This document shows positions 34,370 to 45,233 of a stretch of DNA of 64,000 nucleotides, in pieces (positions within the stretch are counted from its first letter, which is position 1; every line of letters starts with the position of its first letter). The DNA is from Pseudocercospora fijiensis CIRAD86 (Eukaryota > Ascomycota > Dothideomycetes > Mycosphaerellales > Mycosphaerellaceae), in NCBI RefSeq assembly GCF_000340215.1, contig NW_006921551.1:206475-270474 (forward strand), read 5' to 3'. A program made the translations under genes and the position numbers. Below the pieces are notes generated by a model, which had not been told where the DNA came from, did not search any database, and saw nothing but the letters and a program-made list of their open reading frames with translations.

Positions 34370-37300
34370 TGCTAACAGTTCTGCAGGTTTTCTTTTAGTT
34401 CCTAGGTGTTTTCTAAATGTAGGTATCCTTTCTATTTAATAAGGTATTTCTAACCTTACTAATCTAGGATTTCCTCGACTTTAAACTCGTTTTCTTCCTT
34501 AGGTTAGAAGTGAAATGTTTCTTGATACGGTGTTTCGGCGTCTGTAGGTTCTAGTATAGAGATATAGAATACTAGGTAGATTTTCGCGTCGTCCGGTAGT
34601 TTGAGTCGGTAATTAACTAGTCCTTTAGGCTCATTAATTAGAAATAGCCCGACTTTAACGTAGTCTAGTTTCTTAGTCGATCTCCGGGTTTTTAGATTCT
34701 TTGTTAGGAGGTAGACCTTATCCCCCTTCTTTAGCTAAGGTGCCATTTTTCGTTTAGCATTATATAGCCCCGTAATCTTTTCTTAAGACTCGGCAATTGC
34801 CCTTTGCAATTCCTTATATACCTACTTTAAGTGTTCTAAAGCGACTATCGCTTTATCCGCGTATAGATACTATAAATACTGTTCCCCGAATAGCTGCGGA
34901 TGTTTCCTAAAATTAGCGAAGAATGGTGTCTCTTTCGTAGTCTTAGATTGTTAGTTGTTTAGTGCAAGTTGTACTATAGGCAATAGCGATGCCTAATTGT
35001 TTTGTGCGTAATTGACGTAGTGCCGTAAGTATACCTCTAAGGCCTAATTCTTAACTTCCGTTTAGCCGTCTATCTGTAGATAGTATACCGTTAATAGCTT
35101 GTGCTTAATTCTAAGCGTCGCTGTAAGCGTCTTCTAGTAGTTTAACGTAAAGAGCTTGTCTCTGTCCGTAATATAGGTCTTTAGAAATCCGTAGTATCGT
35201 ACAAGTCTATCTAGTATAAGGTATCCGAGTTGCTCTACCGTACTTGCTTCGTTAGTAGGAATAAAGTGTACGTATTTCGTAAGCCTATCGACTATAACAA
35301 GTATTATATCGTAGCTATGTCCTATAACCGGATCCTTAGACTTTAGTAGTTTCGTAATAAAGTCTATTGTAACTTCGTCCTATAGTTTATCTAGTAGCGT
35401 CCTAAATTAGATATGTCTATATTTAGCGTGTCTATTAGCCTTGTTACGCTAACATTGTAGACATTTCTTAATATATTCTAGAACTCGTTGTCGCATATAT
35501 AGGAATCCGAAGCTTCGCTTAACTAGTTCTATTGTTTTTGAAACTCTAGGGTGTCTATTTTCTAGTCCGTCGTAGTGTTGTCGTATACACTCCGTAACTC
35601 GTTCCTTAGGTACTTAGTATTTCCTATATTCGATTAGGAATTGTTCTTCTATATCCTAAAGAACTCGTATAATATAGTTGAATTCTTTTATATTAGCACT
35701 AAGGCTTCCGTCTTGGTTTGCTTTTAATATCTGCTGCTATACTGGTTCGTAACCTTCTATATAGTCGCTACGGCGGCTTAGTGCGTCGGCTCGTCCGTTC
35801 TCGCGTCCTAGGGTATAGCGGATTTCGAACTTGTACTACCCTAGTAGTTCCGACTAGCGGGCCTATCTTCGGGTTAGTACTTTAGTCGTAGTAAAGTAAG
35901 TCAGATTCTTATAATTAGAAAGAATCGTAAGACTCGGTGCTCCTTCCGCGTATACTCGCTAGTATTATAGTAATGCAACTATTGTAAGTAGCTCCTTATT
36001 ATAGATGTCGTAGTTCTGTTCCGCGGGTAACATCTTTCTCGAGTAATAGGCTACCGGGTATCGTTTCCCGTTATGCTCCTATATAAGGTATACTCCTATA
36101 GCCCTATCCGACGCGTCTATTTCTATCTAGACCGCCTTACTCCTATCGAATAATCGTAGCGTTAGCGCAGAAACGTATTGCTTCTTTAGCTACCTAAACG
36201 CTTCGTCTTCCTTCGTGCTCTAGTTCTATTTCTTGTCTTTCTTTATAAGCTCCGTAAGGGGTACCGCTATCTTAGAGTAGCCCTCGATGAATTTTCTATT
36301 ATAGTTAGCTAATCCTAGGAATGATTGTACGTCTTTAACGCATATAGGCGTTAGCTATTCCTATATTGACTTGGTTTTTTCTAGATCGATCCTAACTCCT
36401 ATAGTGCTAATAATAAATCCTAGGAATTTAACTTCCTTCTTATAGAATTCGCATTTCTTAGGTGCAGTCTTAAATCCTACTTAAGTAAATCGTTTAAAGA
36501 CGTCCTGCACTATTCGTATATAGTCCGCGAGAGCTCCTTTAGTATAGACTAAGATATCGTCTATATATACGATAACGCATATATCTAGAAGGTCTCGGAG
36601 GACTTCGTTTACAAGGTCTTAATATAACGCTAGGGCATTTGTAAGTCCTATAGGCATAACTAAGAATTCGTAAAGCCTATATCTTGTTCGGAATGCTATT
36701 ATCCATTCGTATCTAGCTACTATACATATTGCGTAAAACGCATCGCGTAGGTCAATCTTCGTATACTAGTCTAATCTAGTTAATCGGTCTTGCATTTCTT
36801 CGATGTTCGGTAGTAGGTACCGATTCTTAATTGTAATGTCGTTAAGTCGTCTAAAATCGACTACTAGCCGTCCTTCGTCTGATCCGGCTTTCGGAACGAA
36901 CATTACTAGTAAGGCTGCCGAGGATGTCGACTTCCGTATCTAGCCTTTTTCTAATTTCTCTTTTAGCTACTTGTCTAGGGTTTTAAGCTCTTTCTTAGAC
37001 ATTGCGTATAAGGGTCCCTATAGAGGCTCTTTCCTAGGCTGTAAGTGTATTTTATAATCCTATAGTTAGTGTTTAGGTAAGGCTGCCTTGCCTCTCTCCT
37101 CTTTAAAGAGTCGCTTCTACTTAGTATACTCTTTAGGAATGTCTAGGTCCGAGATTCTAGCTTTATTCTTCGATAGCGTATAACTTCTATCCTTCCCGTA
37201 ATTATTATTATAACCCTCTTAACCTAACGGTAGTGTCGATCCGGGTTGAATACGGTTCTCCGTAATTCCTATCGACGTAAACGTCTTACGAATCGCCCTG

Positions 37301-38760
37301 CGTTTATCAATCTCATCTGCCTACGAACGCTGCCGCTATATAGGTTGAATGCCGATTATATAGTCGCATTCCTTAAATGTAAGTACTCCTTTTCTCTAGT
37401 CTACGACTAGGTTATACTTTCTTAACTAAGGTATGCCTAATATAATGTTATAACTGGCTATGTTAGTAATATCTAAGACAATCTCCTCGTAGTGCTATTA
37501 GATAGCTAGTAGTAACGGTATCGTTTCTCGTTCTATACTAGGTAGCGGTGACCTATCTACTACTATAAGTTTATACGCTCCTTCTCTTCTGCTTCGGGTT
37601 GCGATCCCTCGGCTTTTAACGAATAATTCGGAGGCAAAGTTCCCGCTCGCTCCGGAATCTATTAATGTACTCGTCGGGTGCCCGTTAACGATAACTTTCG
37701 TGCGGAAGACTGCTATTAATGCTTGAGCGCTTTCGGTATTAAGGAACTCTCTTAGAACGCTCTAATCTAGAGAGTTAGTCCGTTTCCCGACTAATTAGTA
37801 GCCTAACGTTGTTCTAACTAGTTACGGATCCGTAGTCCTACCGTTCGTACTTCTTCGGTATATAATTTTTCCTCGAGGGTATCGTTATATATATCCCGTC
37901 CCTACGCTGCTATAGCCTTTCGGTATTGCTGATTTAATCGCTAGACCGTCTAACGCATATCTTAAGTAATAATCGTCCTTTCGTCGGGTAGGACGTATCC
38001 GTAGGGCGTAATTATACTCCCTATCGGTACTCGCTCCGTAATAAAGTTATAGTACGCGTAGTCTATAGGTATCCGGGGGTGATTCTAGAATTTTGCCTGT
38101 AAGCTTATCTAGAAATAATCAAATTGGATAGGATCGACCTTCCGTTATCCGTTAACCTTTAGAAACATTTCCTCGTATTTGCGTACTAGATATAAGGCGA
38201 TTATTCGCGCTGCTATAGGTATATCTATTGTAAACGTAAGGATCGTATCGTCGTTAATCCCGAATTCGTCTTCACTTTCTTTATTCGTAGTTTCTTCCTC
38301 GGTATCTAGACTTCCTTCTAAATCTTCTTACTGTTCCTCCTCTTGCTAAGGGGACTCCGGTACTTCTAGGATAGCTCCTAACTCCTCTCTAGGAGGGAAT
38401 AAAGCTTCCGGATCTCGGTTTTCTTTATCGTCGGCATCTAAGTAAGATTCATTAATCGTTTCTTCTTCTAACTAGGATTTCGTATCTTCTCGTACGAGTC
38501 GCCTAATCTAAGGGAAGAATCCTACTTCTACTTTAGCAGAATAATGAATTTAGTATTAGTCGTCGTAATAGAATCTCTAGTAAAGGGCTCTATATACGGG
38601 TTCTTATCGTCGTGCTATTATACAGATTTGTCGTAGCTCTTCCTTTACGACCTCTACGTAGGTCCTTAGCGCGTTATTAATAGAGTATAGCTCTACTACT
38701 ATTCGGTAGCCTTCTCTACCCGAGTCCTTTCGTTATATTATATTGAACTGTTCGCGTCGC
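34370..38760 (-). pseudogene. Gypsy-2 pol: protease, RT, RNase H, integrase, chromodomain
   Basis: Minus-strand reading gives RT with FVPKAGSDEGRLVVDFRRLN (near 36900-36840) and RYLLPNIEEM, then KIDLRDAFYAI and the catalytic VIVYIDDILVYT (near 36560). RNase H follows, with a VQIEIDASDRAIGVYL-type block near 36110. Integrase has IKKCL*C*RNKANR (zinc end, near 35460), DEVTIDFITKLL (first Asp, near 35370), YITDRDKLFTLNY (second Asp, near 35160) and the Glu block near 35080. The C-terminal chromodomain is at about 34500-34390 (ENEFKVEEILD and YLIK*KGYLHLENT). Stops are TAG/TAA at Gln/Trp codons. This is a different chromovirus family from gypsy-1. Confidence 0.92.
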
Positions 38761-38764
38761 ACTA

Positions 38765-39650
38765 TATTCTTACCGCGGTAGTTCCGTGCTATATAACCTT
38801 CCTTGCTATACGTATAGCAAGTCAATCTTCCTGCTTTCTTAGGCGAACTCTTGCCTTTTCTTCCTTTAATTGCTCGACCCTTCTAGGTAGCGTCTAGCTC
38901 TATTAGTTGCGTACCGTAGTAGTTGTTCCCTTTTGGTTTATCGTAGGTACTGTAGTTTCGTCTATTATCGTATCTAGGAGTATAACTAGCTTTTCTAGAA
39001 GTCTTAGAATCGTAACGTCGTTCTAAAGCTCGTTCGTAGAGCCTATCGTCGAGATCGATCGTAACCTTAACTAATGTTCCTATATCATCTATTTTTCTGC
39101 CGTCGCGTATAAGCTCGTCTTTAACGTTATCCTTAAGACCTCGCCGATACATTGTTATAAGAGCTTCATCGTCCTAATCCGTAAGTTAGGCGTATTCCTA
39201 AAATTTAGCGGCGTAATCGGCATATAACCCCTTCTAAGTTAAATGTTAGATAACCCTAACTGCGGTAGCAACTTCGTTAGAAGATCTAAAGACCTTCTTC
39301 ATCGCACGCTTAAGATTTTCGTAGCTTACGAAGATTCTATCCGAATTGTCGGTCCCGTTGCTATCTAGATAGGTCCTAAGAAATAGTTTAACCTAATACT
39401 AAGCCCTGCCTCGTATAAACGTCGTTGCGAAGACTGGCTTTAAGTTATCTTAAACCTAGTTAAACATGAAATATATATCTATCTAGCTAACCTAGGTATC
39501 GAATTTGTCTCGGTCGCCGTAATAAAAGTCTAGCTTTCCGATCTTGAGAGAATCGTTTCCGGTATAGGTTCTAAGTGCATTGCTAGCACTAGAGGTAGTA
39601 CGTCGAGTACTGCCTATCTCGCTAAGGGCGGGAGTTCCCCTTCCGACTTG
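38765..39650 (-). pseudogene. Gypsy-2 gag, decayed
   Basis: The minus-strand frame reads NALRTYTGNDSLKIGKLDFY near 39590, then YGDRDKFDT*VS*IDIYF and ATTFIRGRA*Y (a retrotransposon gag core). The longest undamaged part, 38883-39152, begins MYRRGLKDNVKDELIRDG. Near 38800 a zinc knuckle, CYTYSKEGYIARNYRGKN, restores to CCHC when the Tyr residues are taken as former Cys/His. Gag is capsid plus nucleocapsid; the element is in the usual gag-before-pol order. Confidence 0.88.
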
Positions 39651-39682
39651 TAATAAGGCACTTATCCTAAGGGCGTTTAAAG

Positions 39683-40028
39683 TGTTACGGTTACTCGCGA
39701 TAGATCGTTAGGTAACTTCTTATTACGTGTAAGCCGAGGCTTCTTTAGAGAGGCTAATACAAGCGGGAGGTAGAGACAGAATAATTGGTACAAAGGTAAT
39801 TCTAATTAGTGAGTAGGTAACATAAGTTGAACGCCTCGAGCTATAAGGGCATTCCGGCGTTCCTAAATACAAAGGAGACATCTTGTCTGTAGTCGTAAGC
39901 GACGTAAGCGACGCTGTCGCTCTCGACCGCTCCTATCGCTCCTAGTAAGATAGAGCGACAGCTCAGCCTACTAGTCTTAGCGTCGCTCTAAGATTATGTA
40001 AGGACTCTAACCAATCAGATCCGTAACA
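39683..40028 (-). repeat. Gypsy-2 5' LTR
   Basis: 346 bp, colinear with the left LTR. It ends in intact CCGTAACA and is followed by the CTATA duplication. The primer site just inside (minus strand CTTTAAACGCCC...) does not match a tRNA end I recognise. Confidence 0.9.
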
Positions 40029-40033
40029 CTATA

Positions 40034-40063
40034 CTATCTATCTACTTCTATAACCTATACTAT
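40034..40063 (+). repeat. Gypsy-1-related solo LTR, right part
   Basis: CTATCTACTTCTATAACC continues the LTR interrupted at 33130 and matches the gypsy-1 LTR 3' end (CTATCTACCTGCTGATATAACC). It is followed by the AAAGA duplication. Confidence 0.8.
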
Positions 40064-40068
40064 AAAGA

Positions 40069-40620
40069 AGAATATTAAAAGAAATTTTAGGGCTCGAATT
40101 CTAACAACTTTAGTTAAGTATCGCTATATAGCTAGGAGCTTAACGTAGTATATAGGCTATATATCCCTAATAGTAATTTAGTTAAAAGCTTAACGTAGTA
40201 TAGGCTATATACCTTTAATAGCAAAGCTACTAACCTTAGTTTCTAACTTCTAGTCTTCTCTTATAGGATAGGCTAGTAATAGAAAGACGGTCGGTAGATA
40301 CTACTAGTAGCTTCCCGGTAACCGCTATAAACCTAGAATTAGTTTCCTTTACGTTATAGACCCTCGAATAGCGGTAGTAGTTACTAGCTAGGAGCTAATT
40401 TAATATAGCCTCTTCTAGCCCTTCTAAATATACTCGTAAAGCGCTATAGTTATAGCCTATCTAATAATCTATATTTATAGAGCTAATAAAGTAGGTAGGT
40501 TATAGAACCGGCTATACTAAGCTTCGTAATAACTAGTAGTAGAATATAACGTAGACCTATACGATAACCGGGAACCTAGCTAATGCAATTTTCATACCAA
40601 TTGCAATAGTAAAAAGTGCC
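40069..40620. other. Decayed sequence with a short direct repeat
   Basis: A block AGCTTAACGTAGTATA...GGCTATATA occurs twice, at about 40138 and 40191. A minus-strand frame near 40280-40470 (YNVKETNSRFIAVTGKLLVV, then STDRLSITSLSYKRRLEVRN) is readable but unassigned. Base composition returns to normal from about 40630. Confidence 0.4.
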
Positions 40621-40835
40621 CGAAAAAAAGTCCTAGGATCGCCGAAAAGGGTTGGGGGAACGAGAACGAGAACGAGAGCGAGGAACTTCAAAATTCGCGG
40701 GCGCTACCGCCGGGCGCGTACAGCTGCATGCACAACGCATCCGAGAGTCTCCTCTCTCTAGCTGGATCTGGACTGTGGAAGAAACAATTGTTCGCTGCGA
40801 CAACAGTCTGCATGATATTTGCTATGTACTTGAAT

Positions 40836-41890
40836 CTACTTGTGGCTAGCCCAATGCGCCGGCGGAGCAAAACGAGCAGTAGCTGCAAGAGCAGCCTCTG
40901 CGGCATCGATGCGACCTTGGTCGCCCGAGGCTTGTGCCTCTTCGAGGACTTTTTGGTCGGCTTTGAGAGCTTTTGCTCTTACCATTTCGACTTGCTCGAG
41001 GAAGGTCTTCTGCCTTCTCGGCTTCTTTCGTGGGGGGTGGTCTGGCTCTGGCTCTGACTCTGGCGATGGCGATGGCGATGGCGATGGCGATGGCTCAGAC
41101 TCTGGCTCAGGCTCCGAGGATTCATCCCGCAAGGGGGAGACAGGGCGGCGACCTTGCTCGATTTCTCGCTCTGCTGGCTGAGAATCTGCATCGGGGACAA
41201 AAGGGGAGGAAGAGGCGGTAGCGGCGGCGGCAGGCGACTTCTCGACAGCGAGAGGCGCAGGAGGTGCAGCGGCTATGGTGCTCAGCACCGCTTCAACATC
41301 TCGCGGTGTCTAGCAAAGATAGGTCAGCATACATGTCTCAGCACTCAAAAGAATGTTTGCCACAGTACCAGCTCATGCTCATGCGACCGAGTCGTTCGGA
41401 GACGGATTCCAACTTGCTCTCCCAACAAACGGATGGCGTTGGCACAACCAGCATCTCCAGTGCGCTCGGCCAATTTCTTTAGGCTCTTCAACAGCCGCTC
41501 CGAATAAATGCGCGGGCTTCGGCCCACCCGCTCCGCGGTATTTCTACCGCTTGCTTGCGGCACAGTCCAGTTCCAATTTGGCCAAAGGGCCTCGATTCGT
41601 GCCCGAAGGCCAGCGAGATTGCGGCTGTATCTTGAGCCACTTGCAATAGTAGCGTCAAGCGCTAGTTGATTGTCGGCGGCTTGGCGAAGGGCGAGGGCAT
41701 GTGCTGGATCTTGAGCCAGCATGTACTCCCAGCAACAATGGCTCCAGAGTGCAGCAGAGGAGGCAAGCTTGGCGCGCTTCTTGAGCTCTTCCCAGCAAAT
41801 ATCAAAACGAACGGCCTCGTTTTGCCGGCCCAGCCACTCTCGAACTTCCATAGCAACCTGCTCTGCTTCTGTGACGACACGGCCTCTCAT
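40836..41890 (-). CDS. Hypothetical protein, one intron, acidic SPEP-rich and basic C-terminal segments
   Basis: This gene sits in an island of normal GC content with no CpA decay. From ATG at 41890 the first exon runs to 41369. A 59-nt intron is inferred at 41368-41310 (GTACTG...TGCTGACC...TAG), and the second exon ends at TAG 40836-40838, giving about 331 residues. Exon 1 is mostly helical (EAEQVAMEVREWLGRQNEAV, RIYSERLLKSLKKLAERTGD). Exon 2 holds a disordered Ser/Pro/Glu repeat (from a GATGGC microsatellite near 41063), a basic cluster PPRKKPRRQK that could be a nuclear signal, and an Ala-rich helix. The intron donor is not ideal. The frame is open 65 codons further upstream into ubiquitin-derived sequence, so the true start is uncertain. 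No known domain recognised. Confidence 0.6.
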
Positions 41891-42060
41891 CTTGACGAAG
41901 ATCTGTATACGACTCCGGAGGCGGAGGACGAGGCGGAGGGCGAGGGTGGACTCTTTCTGGATGTTGTAGTCTGAGAGGGTGCGTGCGGTCGTCGTCGAGT
42001 TGCTTGCTGGCGAAGATGCTCTCCCTGTTTTGGATCTTGGACTTGACGCTGTCGATGGAG
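41891..42060 (-). pseudogene. Broken polyubiquitin fragment fused to the hypothetical gene
   Basis: On the minus strand one frame reads IDSVKSKIQNRE-SIFASKQLDDDRT (about 42057-41985) and the next frame reads RTLSDYNIQKESTLALRL then VLRLRSRIQIFVK (about 41985-41891). These are the middle and end of ubiquitin followed by the first residues of a second unit. Three lesions are visible: about nine residues (the PPDQQ loop region) are missing, four extra bases shift the frame at the DDR-T junction, and the Gly-Gly processing site is replaced (RLRSRI instead of RLRGGM). The distal piece is in frame with the downstream gene. It cannot make normal ubiquitin. Confidence 0.75.
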
Positions 42061-42134
42061 GCGAAGCAGGCGGGAGGGCAAGCACTCACGGCTACTGCAG
42101 CCTTGAAGAACGCGCTCACCCGAGCTTTCTGCCA

Positions 42135-42515
42135 CCTCCCACCTGCATCAACAAGCACATCATCCTACCTTCTCTCCACTCAAATGTCTGTCTTTGCTCT
42201 CGAAAGTCATTTTCGGTGCCTTCCTGTATCTGTTCCTCCTCGCAACACATGCTCCTAGCACCTCCTACCCGCATCAGCAAGCACATTATCCTACCTTCCC
42301 TCCACTCAAACGTCTGTCTTTGCTCTCGACAGACATTTCCGGTGCCTTCCTCTATCTGTTCCTCTTCGCAACACATGCTCCTAGCACCTCCCACCTGCAT
42401 TAACAAGCACATTGTCCTGCCTTCCCTGCACTCAAATGTCTGTCTTTGCTCTCGACAGCCATTTCCGGTGCCTTCCTCCATCTGTCTGCTCCTACTCGCA
42501 ACACATGCTCCCAGC
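42135..42515. repeat. 126-bp tandem repeat, three copies
   Basis: Units start at 42135, 42261 and 42387 with about 85-90% identity, sharing CTCAAATGTCTGTCTTTGCT and CAACACATGCTCC. A partial fourth copy may follow. Because 126 is a multiple of three, several frames on both strands stay open; none looks like a real gene. It lies upstream (5') of the ubiquitin-fused gene. Confidence 0.88.
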
Positions 42516-42818
42516 ACCCAAACAACTGCTCTCACTTTCAACAGACATTCCAGGGGCCTTCCGTAACGTCCAATCGTGCTCTTGACTCATTGAGATGTTG
42601 GGGAAGGAAGACAATCAGTCCAAAGACAAGCAAGCAAGCAAACGGATGTTACCTGCGGCTGCTGCTCTGATGCTACATGCTTTCAACAAAAGTTGTACTA
42701 CCCGTATCGCGATGCTTGAATGTCGTAGATTTGCAGAGTCCCAAACGTCCAAACACGAGGCACAGGCGCGGTTTGATAGTCCTCATGTTCCTTCGGCACC
42801 TCTCCTCTACCTCTTCTT
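42516..42818. other. Intergenic spacer of normal composition
   Basis: No convincing frame, splice pattern or repeat. It lies downstream of the 42819-43229 gene on the minus strand. Confidence 0.4.
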
Positions 42819-43229
42819 TCAGCGCTCAACGTATCCCTTCCCAAATGATTCTGGTTTTGCATCTTCGATATCTTCTTCCTTTCCTAGGCTGTGCTCCCAA
42901 CTCCTCTGAGCAGCTTCGTCCTTCTCGTGCATCATCTTCCGTAAGCACTTGCTTACCAGCCTCAAGCTCTCCCGAAACTGCTCCTCCACCTGACGGCTAA
43001 AGACCCCAGCAGGATGTTTGTCCACTGTAAGATCGACCGCAAGACCCAAGGGCTCCAGGAGGTGGAGCGCGTCGATCATCTGTGCAGCGCGGTCCGGCTT
43101 CGATGTGTCATGCTCGGTTCCAGTGCCTGCTGCTACGCCGTGAGTCGGCGAGGTTGTACGCTCGGCTTTCATGCTGCTTGATTCGAGGGAGGAGGGGGTA
43201 CGGCTTGTGCGCATTTGGGTCGGCTTCAT
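42819..43229 (-). CDS. Hypothetical protein, 136 residues
   Basis: An ATG at 43229 in a strong start context (GCCGCCATGAAG) opens 136 codons ending TGA at 42819. The N-terminal half is Ser/Thr-rich and probably disordered. The C-terminal half is a charged helix-rich region (MIDALHLLEPLGLAVDLTVD, RQVEEQFRESLRLVSKCLRK). There is no signal peptide or membrane segment. Base composition is like the neighbouring island and unlike the repeats. I see no conserved domain. It could be a complete small gene or the first exon of a longer one, though no good donor site is visible before the stop. Confidence 0.5.
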   Translation of the reverse strand: MKPTQMRTSRTPSSLESSSMKAERTTSPTHGVAAGTGTEHDTSKPDRAAQMIDALHLLEPLGLAVDLTVDKHPAGVFSRQVEEQFRESLRLVSKCLRKMMHEKDEAAQRSWEHSLGKEEDIEDAKPESFGKGYVER

Positions 43230-43408
43230 GGCGGCGTAGAATCATTCGGTTGTTGAGCTCGTTCGGTTGGGCAAGCGTTGTAGGCGTGCTGATACAGCAG
43301 GCAGGCAGGTATGGGGTAGCTGCTGTCGATATGGTCTGGTTCACGGCCTTTCCGCGATTGAATCGAGTTGACTTGTGAGTGCGCGGGATCAATGGGGGAT
43401 ACAGCAAT

Positions 43409-45233
43409 CCTGACCACCGAAATCGCCGACCTGACTACCGATCTGACTGGTCGGATAGCGCCGTTGAGGTCCGTGCGGAGGTCCGCGCGTCGCCTCGGCT
43501 TGGGCAAGCTCGACTTTCCGAAAGTAGCCCTTGTTCCTTTTCCCTACTATGTTAGCTTCTGCTAGCGTTAGCAGCGCTATAATTTTATAAGTTATAAGTT
43601 AGTCGTTTTATAAGTTATAACTAAGTAAATAACTTACTTTTATAAAACTCTTAGGGAATTCTAGTATAATTTAATTAGAAATTATATAGAAACTAAATAA
43701 ATCTAGAAGGTAAATATAGTTTTAGCTTTACTTCTAACTAGATACTACTAGAGTAGTTCTAAGTAGAACTAAGTAGTAGATCTAATTCTAGATATAATAA
43801 TATCTAGTAGCATTTTTATATAAGTATATATCTAGTATATAGGGCTATATTGTTGGTAATATGTGTTAATTTTTTATAGAACTATATTCTAGTACTATCT
43901 ATATCCTACTTGTATTCTAACTAAACTCGCTACTAGAATTAGTACTATTATTAAAGTAGATTTTTCCTTTAATTAAACTAAGTCGTACTACTTTGGTGTA
44001 ATAATATCTTCTGTATAGGGAAGCTACCTAGATATTTTATTTAGTACTTAGCTAAGTTTTTCTAAAATTCTTTCTAAATTCTTTCTAAATCCTTTCTAAA
44101 TCCTTTCTAAATCCTTTCTGAATCCTTTCTAAATCCTAGTCGAATTGTTTTCGAGTCCTATTAAAATAAATCTTATTTAAATCTAATTTAAATTCTATTT
44201 TTATAGATTCGACTAGTATTTAATTAAAATTCTTTTTAAATTCTTTCTAAATCCTTTCTAAATCCTTTCTAAATCCTTTCTAAATCCTTTCTAAATCCTT
44301 TCTAAATCCTTTCTAAATCCTTTCTTAATCCTTTCTAAATCCTTTCTAAATTCTATTTCAATCCTAGTCGAATTCTTTTCGAGTCCTATTAAATTAAATC
44401 CTTTTTAAATCCGATTCGAATCCTATCTATATAGATTCGATTTATACCTAATTAAGTCCTATTCGAATTCTATTTAATTCCTATCTAAATATATTTTTAA
44501 AACTCCTTTAAATTTTTAAAATTCTATTCTATTTACTTTCTATTCTACGCGTATTCTATTTATATTCCTAATATATTCTATCTATACTAGCTACTGCAAT
44601 TATTTTTTAATTTTTATTATTTAAATAGTAGTTAATAGTCTCTAAGTCTAATTAGAGAGAATTTTAGTAATTAGCTAATATAAATTTTAAATATAGCTAA
44701 TTTAGTAGCTAGCTAAACTATTTCTTAAATTCTATTTAGATTCTATTTAATTAATAATTTCTATCTGATTCCTATCCGATTCCTATCCGATTCCTATCCG
44801 ATTCCTATCTAATTACTATCCGATTTCTATCTAATTCCTATTTAATTATTTTCTAAATCGTTTTTTAAAAATACTATATTAACTCTATTTAAATTCTATT
44901 TAATTCCTATCCGAATCCTTTCCGAATTCTTTCTTAATCCTTTCCGAATCCTTTCCGAATCCTTTCCGAATCCTTTCTAAATCCTTTCCGAATCCTTTCT
45001 AAATTCTTTTCGAATCCTATTTCTATTCCTTTTAAAAAATCTTTATTTTATAGTAATATTATAGAAATAAAGAAAATAAAAAACTATTAATTTCTTATAA
45101 AAATTCTATTCAAATTGTATTAGAACTATAATAAGCTTACCTAATGGTTTCGCATTTCAATTAGATTAAGCCTCGGCTAACCCCCTGTAAATTTAGAGTT
45201 CCTGACCACCGCCGGTAGTCAGGTCGGCGATTT
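43409..45233. mobile_element. AT-rich segment bounded by inverted repeats
   Basis: A 21-base sequence at 43420-43440 (AATCGCCGACCTGACTACCG and one base before it) is exactly inverted at 45213-45233. CCTGACCACCG occurs in direct orientation at 43409-43419 and 45201-45211. The inside changes abruptly from normal to extremely AT-rich at about 43,565 and back at about 45,185. This looks like a non-autonomous repeat or an insertion between duplicated ends in what was one gene island. No coding potential inside. Confidence 0.5.
44050..45020 (+). repeat. 11-bp AT-rich minisatellites
   Basis: The unit CCTTTCTAAAT is repeated in three clusters: about 44068-44135, 44232-44350 and, with CCGAAT endings, 44915-45010. 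Between them are looser TATCCGATTCC repeats (44768-44820). Confidence 0.85.

Larger units (their letters stand above)
33131..40028 (-). mobile_element. Gypsy-2: complete, decayed chromodomain Ty3/gypsy element
   Basis: Two 346-bp LTRs (33131-33476 and 39683-40028) start TGTTACGG and end CCGTAACA (CCGTAATA on the left). The flanking 5-mers CTATA at 33126-33130 and 40029-40033 are identical. The polyprotein reads on the minus strand, so the right LTR is the 5' LTR. LTR differences are nearly all C/T or G/A. A fragment of a second copy is at 48419-49330. Confidence 0.93.

Noticed and set aside
40652..42566. Many overlapping open frames on both strands, including a 195-codon plus-strand frame at 41979-42566
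   Set aside because: High GC content and the 126-bp repeat keep several frames open. Only the minus-strand frame shows consistent intron structure and a link to ubiquitin sequence.
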